From Solirubrobacter ginsenosidimutans (GTDB taxonomy: Bacteria; Actinomycetota; Thermoleophilia; Solirubrobacterales; Solirubrobacteraceae): a stretch of 64,000 bases of DNA. The stretch lies in assembly GCF_027587205.1 (NCBI RefSeq), contig NZ_JAPDOD010000005.1, forward strand, positions 186,001 to 250,000, written 5' to 3'. Shown here one piece after another: positions 1 through 7,217 of the stretch. The notes beneath the pieces were generated by a model. The model had not been told where the DNA came from, made no database searches, and saw only the letters and a program-made list of their open reading frames with translations. The position numbers and the translations under genes are program-made. Position 1 is the stretch's first letter; every line of letters begins with the position of its first letter.

Positions 1-1
1 G

Positions 2-958
2 CTCGAGACCTTCTGGTTCGTCGTCGTCGCGTTCTTCTGGACCGGGTTCTTCGTCCTGGAAGGCTTCGACTTCGGCGTCGGCGTGCTGCACACGGTCGTC
101 GGTCGCGACGAGCGCGGACGTCGCACGGCGCTGGCCGCGATCGGCCCGTTCTGGGACGGCAACGAGGTCTGGCTGATCGTGGCGGGCGCGTCGATGTTCG
201 CGGCGTTTCCCGCGTGGTACGCGACGCTCTTCTCGGGCCTGTATCTGGCGCTGCTCCTCGTCCTGGTGGCGCTGATCGCGCGCGGGGTCGCGTTCGAGTT
301 CGGCGAGAAGGTCACGTCGCCGCGCTGGCGGCGGACGTGGACGTGGGCGGCCACCCTCGGCAGCGGCGCGATCCCGCTGCTGCTCGGGATCGGGCTGGGC
401 GGCATGGTCGCCGGGTTCCCGATCGACGCCGACGGTGAGTTCACGGGCAACTTCGCCGACATCTTCACCGCGTACGGCGTCTGGACCGGGCTGACGCTGC
501 TCTCGCTGTCCACGCTGCACGGCGCGGCGTTCCTCGCGCTGAAGACCCACGGCGCGGTGCGCGAGCGCTCGCGCGCCGTCGGCGTCCGCGTCTGGCTCGC
601 GACGCTCGTCGCCTCGGTCGTCTTCGCCGCGTGGTCGCCGGCGGTGCTGAGCGTGCTCGCGGCCGTGGCCGTGCTCGCTGCGGGCGCGCTGCTGCGTGCG
701 GGCCGCGAGGGCTGGGCGTTCTCCGCGACGGCCGCGGCCATGGCCGCGACGCTCAGCTCGCTGTTCGTCGACCTGTACCCGAACGTGCTGATCTCGAGCA
801 CCGACGCCGCGTACAACCTCACCGTCTCCGGTGCCGCGTCGGGCTCCTACGCGCTGAAGGTGATGACCGTCGCCGCCGCGGTGTTCGTGCCGCTCGTGCT
901 GCTCTACCAGGGCTGGACCTACCGCGTGTTCCGCGCGCGCGTCCACGACTCGGCGTAG
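2..958 (+). CDS. cydB: Cytochrome bd oxidase subunit II (5' partial)
   Basis: Subunit II of the membrane quinol oxidase that reduces O2 to water in the high-affinity respiratory branch. The reading frame is open from base 2, so the start lies left of the window. The visible N-terminal part reads LETFWFVVVAFFWTGFFVLE followed by GFDFGVGVL, a CydB hallmark, and GPFWDGNEVWL follows. About eight hydrophobic helices are visible, with YNLTVSGAASGSYALKVM near the C-terminus as in other CydB proteins. cydA is expected immediately upstream, outside the window. The 3' end overlaps the convergent cydC gene by 40 bases. Identification is firm. Confidence 0.95.
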   Translation, partial: LETFWFVVVAFFWTGFFVLEGFDFGVGVLHTVVGRDERGRRTALAAIGPFWDGNEVWLIVAGASMFAAFPAWYATLFSGLYLALLLVLVALIARGVAFEFGEKVTSPRWRRTWTWAATLGSGAIPLLLGIGLGGMVAGFPIDADGEFTGNFADIFTAYGVWTGLTLLSLSTLHGAAFLALKTHGAVRERSRAVGVRVWLATLVASVVFAAWSPAVLSVLAAVAVLAAGALLRAGREGWAFSATAAAMAATLSSLFVDLYPNVLISSTDAAYNLTVSGAASGSYALKVMTVAAAVFVPLVLLYQGWTYRVFRARVHDSA

Positions 959-2625
959 CGGCCGCCGCGGTCCAGCAGGTCGTCGTGGGTGCCGCGCTCG
1001 GCGACGCGGCCCGCTTCGAGCACGACGATCTCGTCCATCGCCTCGAGGCCGGTGAGCCGGTGCGTGATCAGCAGCGTGCCGTGGCCGCCTTCGAGCGCGT
1101 CGGCGACGACGGCATCGGCGGTCTTCGCGTCCAGGTGCTCACCGGGCTCGTCGAGGATCAGGAGCGGGAACCGGGCGAGGTCGGCGCGCGCGAGCGCGAT
1201 CCGGCGGCGCTGGCCGCCGGAGTACCGGTGCCCGGCGGTGCCGCCCTCGGTCGCGAGGCCGTCCGGGAGGGTGTCCGTCCAGGCGAGCAGCCGGGCGCGG
1301 TCGAGCGCGTCGTGGAGGTCGGCCTCGCTCGCGTCGCGGCGAGCGAGGAGCAGGTTCTCGCGCAGCGTCGTGTCGAACACGTGCGCGTCCTGCGCCACGA
1401 GCCCGACGACCGTGCGGACGGCGTCGCCGTCGAACGCGTGGATCTCCGTGCCGCCGAGCGTCACCGAGCCCTCGTAGTCGAGGAAGCGCAGCAGCACCGC
1501 GGCGAGCGTCGACTTGCCCGCCCCGCTCGGGCCGACGACGGCGACACGCCGGCCGGGCGCGAGGTCGAGGTCGACGCCGTCGAGCACCCACGTGTCGCCG
1601 TAACGGGCCTTCAGTCCGCGGACGCGCAGCACCGGCGCTGGCGGGAGCGGGTGCGGTGTCGCGGGCTCGTGCACCGGGACCGGAGCGTCGAGCACGGCCT
1701 GGACGCGCTCGGCGCTGCGGCGCACCCGGGACAGGTCCGACGTCACCGCGGGAAGGCCGCCGACGAGCTCGAAGGTCGCGAGCGGGACGAGCGCGACGAC
1801 TGCCAGCAGCACCGGGTCGAGGTTTGCATGGATGGCCACGAGGACGGTTCCCCACAACGCCAGGCCGGTCAGGAGCGTCACCAGGGCGCGCCCGCTGCCC
1901 ATGGTGCGCGCGGCCGCGGCGTCGTCGCGGGTCAGCTCGGCGTCGAGGCGCGCGAGCGTGTGCAGACGTCCTGGCAACGCGCCGTTGACGAGCAGCTCCG
2001 GCGCGCCGTCGAGCATCTCGACCGTCACTGAGCTCAGGTTCGCCTGTGCCGGCGCGCGCCCGCTCTCGCGCGCCGTCAGCCACGGCACGACGGTCGCGGC
2101 GAGCAGCAGCGCGACGAGCACGATCGCGCCCGCGGCGGGCAGCAGCCACCACAGCAGCGCGACCGTGGCGGCGCCGGCGATCAGCGCGATCGCGAACGGC
2201 TGCAGGACCCGCAGCAGCAGGTCCTGCAAGGCGTCGACGTCGTGTACGAACCGCGCCAGCAGGTCGCCTTCGCGGAAGCCGGGCAGTGCGGCGGGCGACA
2301 GCGGCTCGAGGCGCTCGTAGACGCGGACGCGCAGCGCGGCCAGTGCCTCCAGTGCCGCGTCGTGGCCGGCGAGGCGCTCGGCGTAGCGGAGCAGACCGCG
2401 CGCGAGCGCGAAGAACTGGACGCCGGCGATCGCGACGCCGAGCGCCGACGCTCCCGGCTGCTGAGACGCGCGCGCGATCAGCCACGCCGACGTCGCGAGC
2501 AGGCCGACCGACGCGCATGCGGCCCCTGCGCCGAGCAGCGCGGAGAGCGCGACGCCGCCGGCCGCGGGCCGCACGAGCGTGAGGGTGCGGCGCACGTCGC
2601 CGCGGTCCGCCGAGGCGCGCCTCAC
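919..2625 (-). CDS. cydC: ABC exporter CydC-type subunit (cytochrome bd assembly)
   Basis: One half of the heterodimeric CydDC exporter, which moves thiols across the membrane and is needed for cytochrome bd assembly. An N-terminal six-helix exporter domain (about residues 15-300) is followed by an ATPase domain with Walker A GPSGAGKST, signature YSGGQRRRIALARA, Walker B LLILDEPGEHLD and an H-loop in LITHRL. The GTG start at 2625 overlaps the cydD stop (GTGA), so translation is probably coupled. The frame stays open far upstream through cydD and beyond, but that part is not this protein. The length of about 568 residues is normal. The 3' end overlaps cydB tail to tail. Confidence 0.92.
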   Translation of the reverse strand: MRRASADRGDVRRTLTLVRPAAGGVALSALLGAGAACASVGLLATSAWLIARASQQPGASALGVAIAGVQFFALARGLLRYAERLAGHDAALEALAALRVRVYERLEPLSPAALPGFREGDLLARFVHDVDALQDLLLRVLQPFAIALIAGAATVALLWWLLPAAGAIVLVALLLAATVVPWLTARESGRAPAQANLSSVTVEMLDGAPELLVNGALPGRLHTLARLDAELTRDDAAAARTMGSGRALVTLLTGLALWGTVLVAIHANLDPVLLAVVALVPLATFELVGGLPAVTSDLSRVRRSAERVQAVLDAPVPVHEPATPHPLPPAPVLRVRGLKARYGDTWVLDGVDLDLAPGRRVAVVGPSGAGKSTLAAVLLRFLDYEGSVTLGGTEIHAFDGDAVRTVVGLVAQDAHVFDTTLRENLLLARRDASEADLHDALDRARLLAWTDTLPDGLATEGGTAGHRYSGGQRRRIALARADLARFPLLILDEPGEHLDAKTADAVVADALEGGHGTLLITHRLTGLEAMDEIVVLEAGRVAERGTHDDLLDRGGRYAESWTRARNTR

Positions 2626-4214
2626 GCCGCCACTCCAATCGGGTCCAGGTCGACGACGCGGTCGGCGAGCGCGAGCAGCGCCGGGCGGTGCGCGACGACC
2701 ACGACGGTGCGACCGCGCACGAGCCGGCGGATCGCGCGCACGACCTCGGCCTCGGTGGCGCCGTCGAGGCCGGCGGTCGGCTCGTCGAGCAGCAGCAACG
2801 GCGCGTCGCGCAGGAACGCGCGGGCGAGTGCGAGGCGCTGGCGCTCCCCCGCCGACAGGCCGGCGCCGTGGTCGCCGAGCTGGGTCTGCAGGCCGTCCGG
2901 CCGCGCGGCGATCGCCTCCGTGAGCTGCGCGTCGGCGACCGCCCGCCTGACCGCCTCGGCGGGCGCGTCCGGGCGGCCGAGCCGGACGTTCTCGTCGATC
3001 GTCCCCGCGAACAGGTGCGGGCGCTGCGGAACCCAGGCCAGGTGGGCGTGCCAGGCCTCGAGGTCGAGCTCGCGCAGGTCCATGCCGCCGACGCGGACCG
3101 AGCCCGCCGTGGGCGTCGCGAGCCCGAGCAGTACCCGCAGCAGCGTCGACTTCCCGCATCCGCTGCGTCCGGCGATCGCCACCACCTCGCCCGGCTCGAC
3201 GGTCAGCGACAGCCCGTCGAGCGCCGGGGCGAGCGAGAGACCGGCGACCTCGAGCGGGCCCGCGGGGATCTCGGTGCGTGTTCCGCGGACGGGCAGCGGC
3301 TCGTCCAGCACGTCGAGGATCTGGGTCGCCGCGGCGGCGCCCTCCGCTCCCGCGTGGTAGCTCTCGCCGAGCCGGCGCAGCGGCAGATAGGCCTCCGGGG
3401 CGAGCACCAGCACGAACAGCGCGGTCTCGAGGTCGAGCGAGCCGCTCAGCGCCCGCAGGCCGATCGCCACCGCGACGAGCGCCATCGCCAGGGTCGCCAG
3501 CAGCTCGAGCACGAGCGAGGAGAGGAACGCGATCCGCAGCGTCCCCATCGCGTGCTCCCGATACGCCGAGCCGACCGTCGCGATGGCCGCGGCCTGCGGC
3601 TTCGCGCGCCCGAACACCTTCAGCGTGGGCAGACCCGCGACCACGTCCAGGAAATGGCCGCCGAGCCGCTGCAGGCTGTGCACCTGCGCCTCCATCCGAT
3701 CCCGTGTCGTCGCGCCGACCAGCGCCATCAGCAGCGGGACCAGCGGCAGCGTCACCAGGACGATCGCCGCCGAGATCCAGTCGCGGGCGAGCAGGACGGT
3801 CACCACGACCACGGGCACGATCGCGGCCAACACGACCTGCGGCAGGTAGCGAGCGAAGTAGCCGTCGAGCGAGTCGATCCCCCGCGTGGCCAGCGTCGCC
3901 AGCGCACCGGGCGGATGCTGCCGGCCGCCGGCGGTGGCGTGCGTCAGCAGCGCCGCGCGCAGCTCGGACTTCACCCGCGCGCAGCAGCGGGCAGCCACGG
4001 TCTCGCCGAGCCACGCGGTGGCGGTCCGGACGAGCACGACCGCCAGCAACGCCGCCAACGCGCCGCGCGAGCGATCCGTGCCCGAAATCAGCACCGCGAG
4101 CAGCCACGCCTGCGCGACCAGCGCCAGCGCGGCCACCATCCCGAGCGCCACGGCGGCCGCCACAGATGCCCGGACGGACCGTGCGCACCGGAGCAGCCTG
4201 CGGTCGAGGACCAC
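2622..4214 (-). CDS. cydD: ABC exporter CydD-type subunit (cytochrome bd assembly)
   Basis: Partner of CydC in the thiol exporter. The 530 residues comprise an exporter membrane domain (about 1-310, with DSLDGYFARYLPQ and GLPTLKVFGRAK, the usual CydD landmarks) and an ATPase domain with Walker A GRSGCGKST, Q-loop WVPQRPHLF, signature LSAGERQRLALARA and Walker B LLLLDEPTAGLD. It is first in a two-gene operon with cydC (4-base overlap). The cyd order here is cydB facing cydDC instead of one co-directional cydABCD string. The start at 4214 gives the standard N-terminus; no upstream alternative is needed. Confidence 0.92.
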   Translation of the reverse strand: MVLDRRLLRCARSVRASVAAAVALGMVAALALVAQAWLLAVLISGTDRSRGALAALLAVVLVRTATAWLGETVAARCCARVKSELRAALLTHATAGGRQHPPGALATLATRGIDSLDGYFARYLPQVVLAAIVPVVVVTVLLARDWISAAIVLVTLPLVPLLMALVGATTRDRMEAQVHSLQRLGGHFLDVVAGLPTLKVFGRAKPQAAAIATVGSAYREHAMGTLRIAFLSSLVLELLATLAMALVAVAIGLRALSGSLDLETALFVLVLAPEAYLPLRRLGESYHAGAEGAAAATQILDVLDEPLPVRGTRTEIPAGPLEVAGLSLAPALDGLSLTVEPGEVVAIAGRSGCGKSTLLRVLLGLATPTAGSVRVGGMDLRELDLEAWHAHLAWVPQRPHLFAGTIDENVRLGRPDAPAEAVRRAVADAQLTEAIAARPDGLQTQLGDHGAGLSAGERQRLALARAFLRDAPLLLLDEPTAGLDGATEAEVVRAIRRLVRGRTVVVVAHRPALLALADRVVDLDPIGVAA

Positions 4215-4276
4215 GCAACAACGCTAAACGCGGTCCGCCCCAGCCGCATCCCCCGAAGCGGGTGATGGAGGGGCGG

Positions 4277-4974
4277 CTACGCCGTGGCCGGGCGCGAGAC
4301 GGTGATCGACGAGCCGACCGCGAGCGACGAGTGGCTCGGTGTCGCGTCCTGCAGCCACGCCCACTGGGCCCGTAGAGCGCGCCGAAGTCCACCTCGAGCG
4401 CGAGGTCGTCGACGGCGCGCAGCGCCCACGCGGGATGCGCGACGTTGTAGAGCAGGGTGGTGCCGTCGCGACGCCGGCCGACGCCGAGCGAGTGATCCGT
4501 GAGCCAGTGGGCGGCGCTCCCGGGTTCGGGGACGGCGGCGTCGGCCGATCCCCGCACCGACATGGAGTAGCCGCGCCCGAACCGGTGCCGGACCAGCACG
4601 CCGCCATCCGCGGTCGCCTGCACGCCGCAGCTCATCGGCAAGCGTTGATACGGCTCGTTGTAGAGCAGCCGGGCGACCGTCGCGATCGCCCACCTCGGCA
4701 CGAGCTCGCGGATGAACACGACACCGCGCTCACCCCGGTGGCGCACGTAGAAGCGCAGGTTGATCTCCGGGAACGCGATGTGGCGCGGGATCGCCAGCCC
4801 GAGCACACGCGTGCGCCGGAACTCGAACGCGACGAAGCTCACCCGCGGCGATCCCTCAAGCGTGTCGATCGTGACGCCACGCGGGAGGTACGGTCGCAGC
4901 CGTTCCTCCTCGACGGCGAACGTGATCACCGCCACGTTCAGCCACTCGGCGGTGAGAAACGGGCGATCGCGCAC
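4277..4974 (-). pseudogene. DUF2071/YqjF-like protein, frameshifted near the C-terminus
   Basis: The product resembles the YqjF/DUF2071 family (acetoacetate-decarboxylase-like fold, function unknown). The GTG at 4974 begins VRDRPFLTAEWLNVAVITF, typical of the family, which also shows the internal FREINLR-like stretch (here FPEINLRFYVRH). The frame runs correctly to VDFGALYGP and then shifts: the family-like ending QWAWLQDATPSHSS and SITVSRP lies in the next frame and stops at 4277. Restoring one C in the GGGCCC run at 4366-4371 (read on the minus strand) joins the two pieces. This is either a true recent frameshift or a sequencing error in a short homopolymer. It lies 62 bases upstream of cydD on the same strand. 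Confidence 0.75.
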
Positions 4975-5077
4975 GCGGGCATCTTGCCAGCCGCGCCGAG
5001 GGCGCCGGCACACCGACAGGTACGGGCCACGGAGACAGAAAGTGCGTTCTCACGCGCGCCGATTGCCTCCCCGGCGA

Positions 5078-5128
5078 GGGGGTGTGTAACCAGAGCTGCC
5101 TGTGAGGCAGCTGTGGTTACGCACCCCC
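5078..5128. repeat. Long near-perfect hairpin in intergenic DNA
   Basis: Two 24-base arms (5078-5101 and 5105-5128) are inverted complements except at two positions, one of which can still pair as G-U, with a 3-base loop. The arms begin with five G and end with five C, so both strands fold equally. It lies between the DUF2071-like gene and the end of the HxlR gene, both read leftwards, so it could terminate the HxlR transcript. There is no T-run after it, and the stem is unusually long for a simple terminator. A small palindromic mobile repeat is the alternative. Confidence 0.6.
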
Positions 5129-5272
5129 ATCAACGCGCCAGATCGAACAGTGCGAACCTGATCGAAACCCGCGAACGGACCGGCAAACGCGCATGGTCGA
5201 CCATGGCAACCGGGACGAAGCGCGCGTGAGACGTACGCAGCCTCGCTGCGGAACACAAGGCTCGCACCCCGG

Positions 5273-5656
5273 TCAACTCGCCGCGCGAGCCCGAGCCGTC
5301 GTAGCGGCTTCGGCCGCCTCTTGGAAGTCGACGATGGCGCCGCCGTTGTCTCTTGCCCAGTTCGTCAGGACTTCGATGGGTTCGACCAGCGTCTGGCCGA
5401 GGTCGGTGAGGCGGTACTCGATCTGCCGTGGTCCTTCGGCGTGGCGTTCGACCAGGCCGTACTGCTGGAGCCGGCGCAGCGTCTGGGTGAGGACCTTGCG
5501 CGAGATGCCGCCGATGAGGTCGACGAGCTCACCGTGCCTGCGGGGCTGCTGGCTGAGCCCGAAGAGCACGAGCACGGCCCATTTGTCGGAGATGATCTCG
5601 ACCGCCAGGCGCGTGGGGCAGTCGGCGAGGAAGGCTGGTCCAGCCGTGTTCTGCAT
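5273..5656 (-). CDS. HxlR-family winged-helix transcriptional regulator
   Basis: A 127-residue dimeric winged-helix regulator of the HxlR/MarR-like type, often responsive to redox or quinone/aldehyde stress. The family signature is clear: CPTRLAVEIISDKWAVLVLFGL near the N-terminus, then RRHGELVDLIGGISRKVLTQTLRRLQQYGLV and the wing IEYRLTDLG. One cysteine (in ADCPTR) sits where redox-sensing HxlR proteins carry their reactive Cys. It is divergent from the zinc-type oxidoreductase at 5746 across an 89-base gap, the usual arrangement for a regulator acting on its neighbour and itself. Confidence 0.88.
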   Translation of the reverse strand: MQNTAGPAFLADCPTRLAVEIISDKWAVLVLFGLSQQPRRHGELVDLIGGISRKVLTQTLRRLQQYGLVERHAEGPRQIEYRLTDLGQTLVEPIEVLTNWARDNGGAIVDFQEAAEAATTARARAAS

Positions 5657-5745
5657 GCAAAATCGAAGGTACCAGGAGGTAACTCACGGCTCCGTAGCGT
5701 CCTTTGCAAGCAACGAAACCAGCACCAGATGCGAAGGAGTCACCC
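5657..5745. promoter_or_regulatory. Divergent promoter region, HxlR / oxidoreductase
   Basis: This 89-base gap separates two divergent genes. TGCAAA near 5654-5659 and TTTGCA near 5703-5708 form a widely spaced inverted pair, and a GGTACC palindrome lies between them; any of these could be the HxlR operator. A clear ribosome binding site GAAGGAG at 5733-5739 precedes the ATG at 5746. The operator assignment is inference from position only. Confidence 0.35.
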
Positions 5746-6729
5746 ATGCCACGAGTCGTCGTGTTCGACGAGTTCGGCGGGCCGGATGTCATGCACGTCG
5801 TCGAAGAGCCGGTCGTCGAGCCCGCAGCGGGAGAGGTGCGGGTCAGGATCGAAGCGTTCGCGGTCAACCCGCTCGACCAGATGATGCGTTCGGGCGCCTC
5901 GCCCGCACCCGTCCCCCTGCCGCACGCTCGCCTCGGCGTCGAAGGGACCGGCGTCGTCGACGCGCTCGGCCCCGAGGTCACCGAAGTGGCGCTCGGCGAT
6001 CCGGTCATCCTCACGGCCATTCCGGACGCGAGCGTCAGGGGCAGCTACGCCGAATACACCACGCTCCCCGCGAGCCGGGTCGTCGCCCGCCCGGCAGGGC
6101 TCGGGATCACGGAGGCGGCGGCGATCTGGGTCGCGTACTCGACCGCCTACGGCGCGCTCGTCGAGAAGGCGAGGATGCGGCCCGGCGACCACGTCCTGAT
6201 CACTGCCGCATCCGGCGGCGTCGGCCGGGCGGCGATGCAGATCGCCAATCAGATCGGCGCCGTTCCGATCGCCGTCACCCGGCACACCGCGAAGCGGGAC
6301 GAGCTGCTCTCCGCCGGTGCCGCCGCGGTCGTCGCCGTCGATGACAAGGGCTTCGTCGAGGCCGTCCGCCACCACACCGGCGGGACCGGCGCCGACATCG
6401 TCCTCGATGTCGTCATGGGCCCCGGCCAGCTGGACCTCCTGAAGGCCGCGCGCCCCGGCGGAACACTGGTCGCCGCGGGCTTCCTCGACCCTCGGCCGAC
6501 GCCGTTCCCGAGCGGCCCGCCGCTGACGATCTTCAGCTACCGGAGCTTCGAGCACACCCTCGACGCCGTCGTGGTCAAGCGCATGGCGGCCTTCATGAAC
6601 GCCGGCGTACGCCTCGGTGCACTGCGGCCCGCCATCGACACGGTGTTCGCCCTCGACGACGTCGTCGAGGCGCACCGCCACCTCGAGAACGGGCCCCGCG
6701 CCGGGAGGAAGATCGTCGTCACGCCTTAG
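5746..6729 (+). CDS. Zinc-type alcohol dehydrogenase / quinone oxidoreductase family protein
   Basis: An NAD(P)H-dependent medium-chain dehydrogenase/reductase of the quinone-oxidoreductase branch, about 327 residues. The N-terminal GroES-like domain starts MPRVVVFDEFGGPDVM. The Rossmann domain shows VLITAASGGVGRAAMQIA, matching the AxGGVG nucleotide-binding motif of zinc-independent members, and GADIVLDVVMG. No structural-zinc cysteine cluster is visible. The ATG at 5746 is preferred over an upstream start at 5704 because GAAGGAG lies 6 bases before it. Probably controlled by the divergent HxlR regulator. Its stop overlaps the convergent Lrp-like gene by 11 bases. Confidence 0.85.
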   Translation: MPRVVVFDEFGGPDVMHVVEEPVVEPAAGEVRVRIEAFAVNPLDQMMRSGASPAPVPLPHARLGVEGTGVVDALGPEVTEVALGDPVILTAIPDASVRGSYAEYTTLPASRVVARPAGLGITEAAAIWVAYSTAYGALVEKARMRPGDHVLITAASGGVGRAAMQIANQIGAVPIAVTRHTAKRDELLSAGAAAVVAVDDKGFVEAVRHHTGGTGADIVLDVVMGPGQLDLLKAARPGGTLVAAGFLDPRPTPFPSGPPLTIFSYRSFEHTLDAVVVKRMAAFMNAGVRLGALRPAIDTVFALDDVVEAHRHLENGPRAGRKIVVTP

Positions 6730-7174
6730 CCGCTCGCAGCAGGTCGCTCATGATCACCTGCGAGCGCGTGCGGATTACCTGCCCGTCGAGCTGCAGGTCG
6801 GCGATGAAGCGCTCCAGGTCCGCGTTGTCGACGGTCCGTACGCGGGCGATCGCGTCGGCGTCGCCCGTCACGCTCCAGGCCTCGACGATCTCAGGGTGCC
6901 GGGAGAGCGAAGCCGCGACCTCGTGCAGCTGCGTCCCGGGTGCGTAGAAGAGCTCGACCAGCGCTTCGGTGCGCCAGCCGAACGCCTCCGGGTCGACGAT
7001 CGCGGAGAAGCCGCGGATGGCGCCGTCGGCGCGCATGCGGTCGATCCGGCGCTTGACGGCGGGCGCGGACAAGGAGACGCGGCGAGCGATGTCGTCGTAG
7101 CTGCGGCGACCGTCCTCAGTCAGCAGCGCAAGGATCTGACGTCCAACGTCGTCCATCGTTGGATTCTTGCGCAC
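6719..7174 (-). CDS. Lrp/AsnC-family transcriptional regulator
   Basis: A 151-residue one-component regulator. The N-terminal helix-turn-helix reads ILALLTEDGRRSYDDIARRV with LSAPAVKRRIDRMRADGAI, followed by the RAM effector domain with EIVEAWSVTGDADAIARV, which normally binds an amino acid or similar small molecule. The start may instead be the methionine of MDDVGRQ, six codons in, which is more typical of the family. It is divergent from the DUF6421-like/SDR pair with only 43 bases between, so it probably controls that operon and itself. Confidence 0.88.
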   Translation of the reverse strand: MRKNPTMDDVGRQILALLTEDGRRSYDDIARRVSLSAPAVKRRIDRMRADGAIRGFSAIVDPEAFGWRTEALVELFYAPGTQLHEVAASLSRHPEIVEAWSVTGDADAIARVRTVDNADLERFIADLQLDGQVIRTRSQVIMSDLLRAAKA

Positions 7175-7217
7175 AGACGCGGCAAATTGTCACTGATCGG
7201 CCCATACCGTATTTGGC

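Noticed and set aside
919..5013. A single 1364-codon open frame covering the DUF2071-like gene, the cydD region and cydC.
   Set aside because: Only its first 200 and last 570 codons look like protein. The middle is a shadow of cydD in another frame, Arg/Gly/Ala-rich without structure. Two separate genes are used instead.
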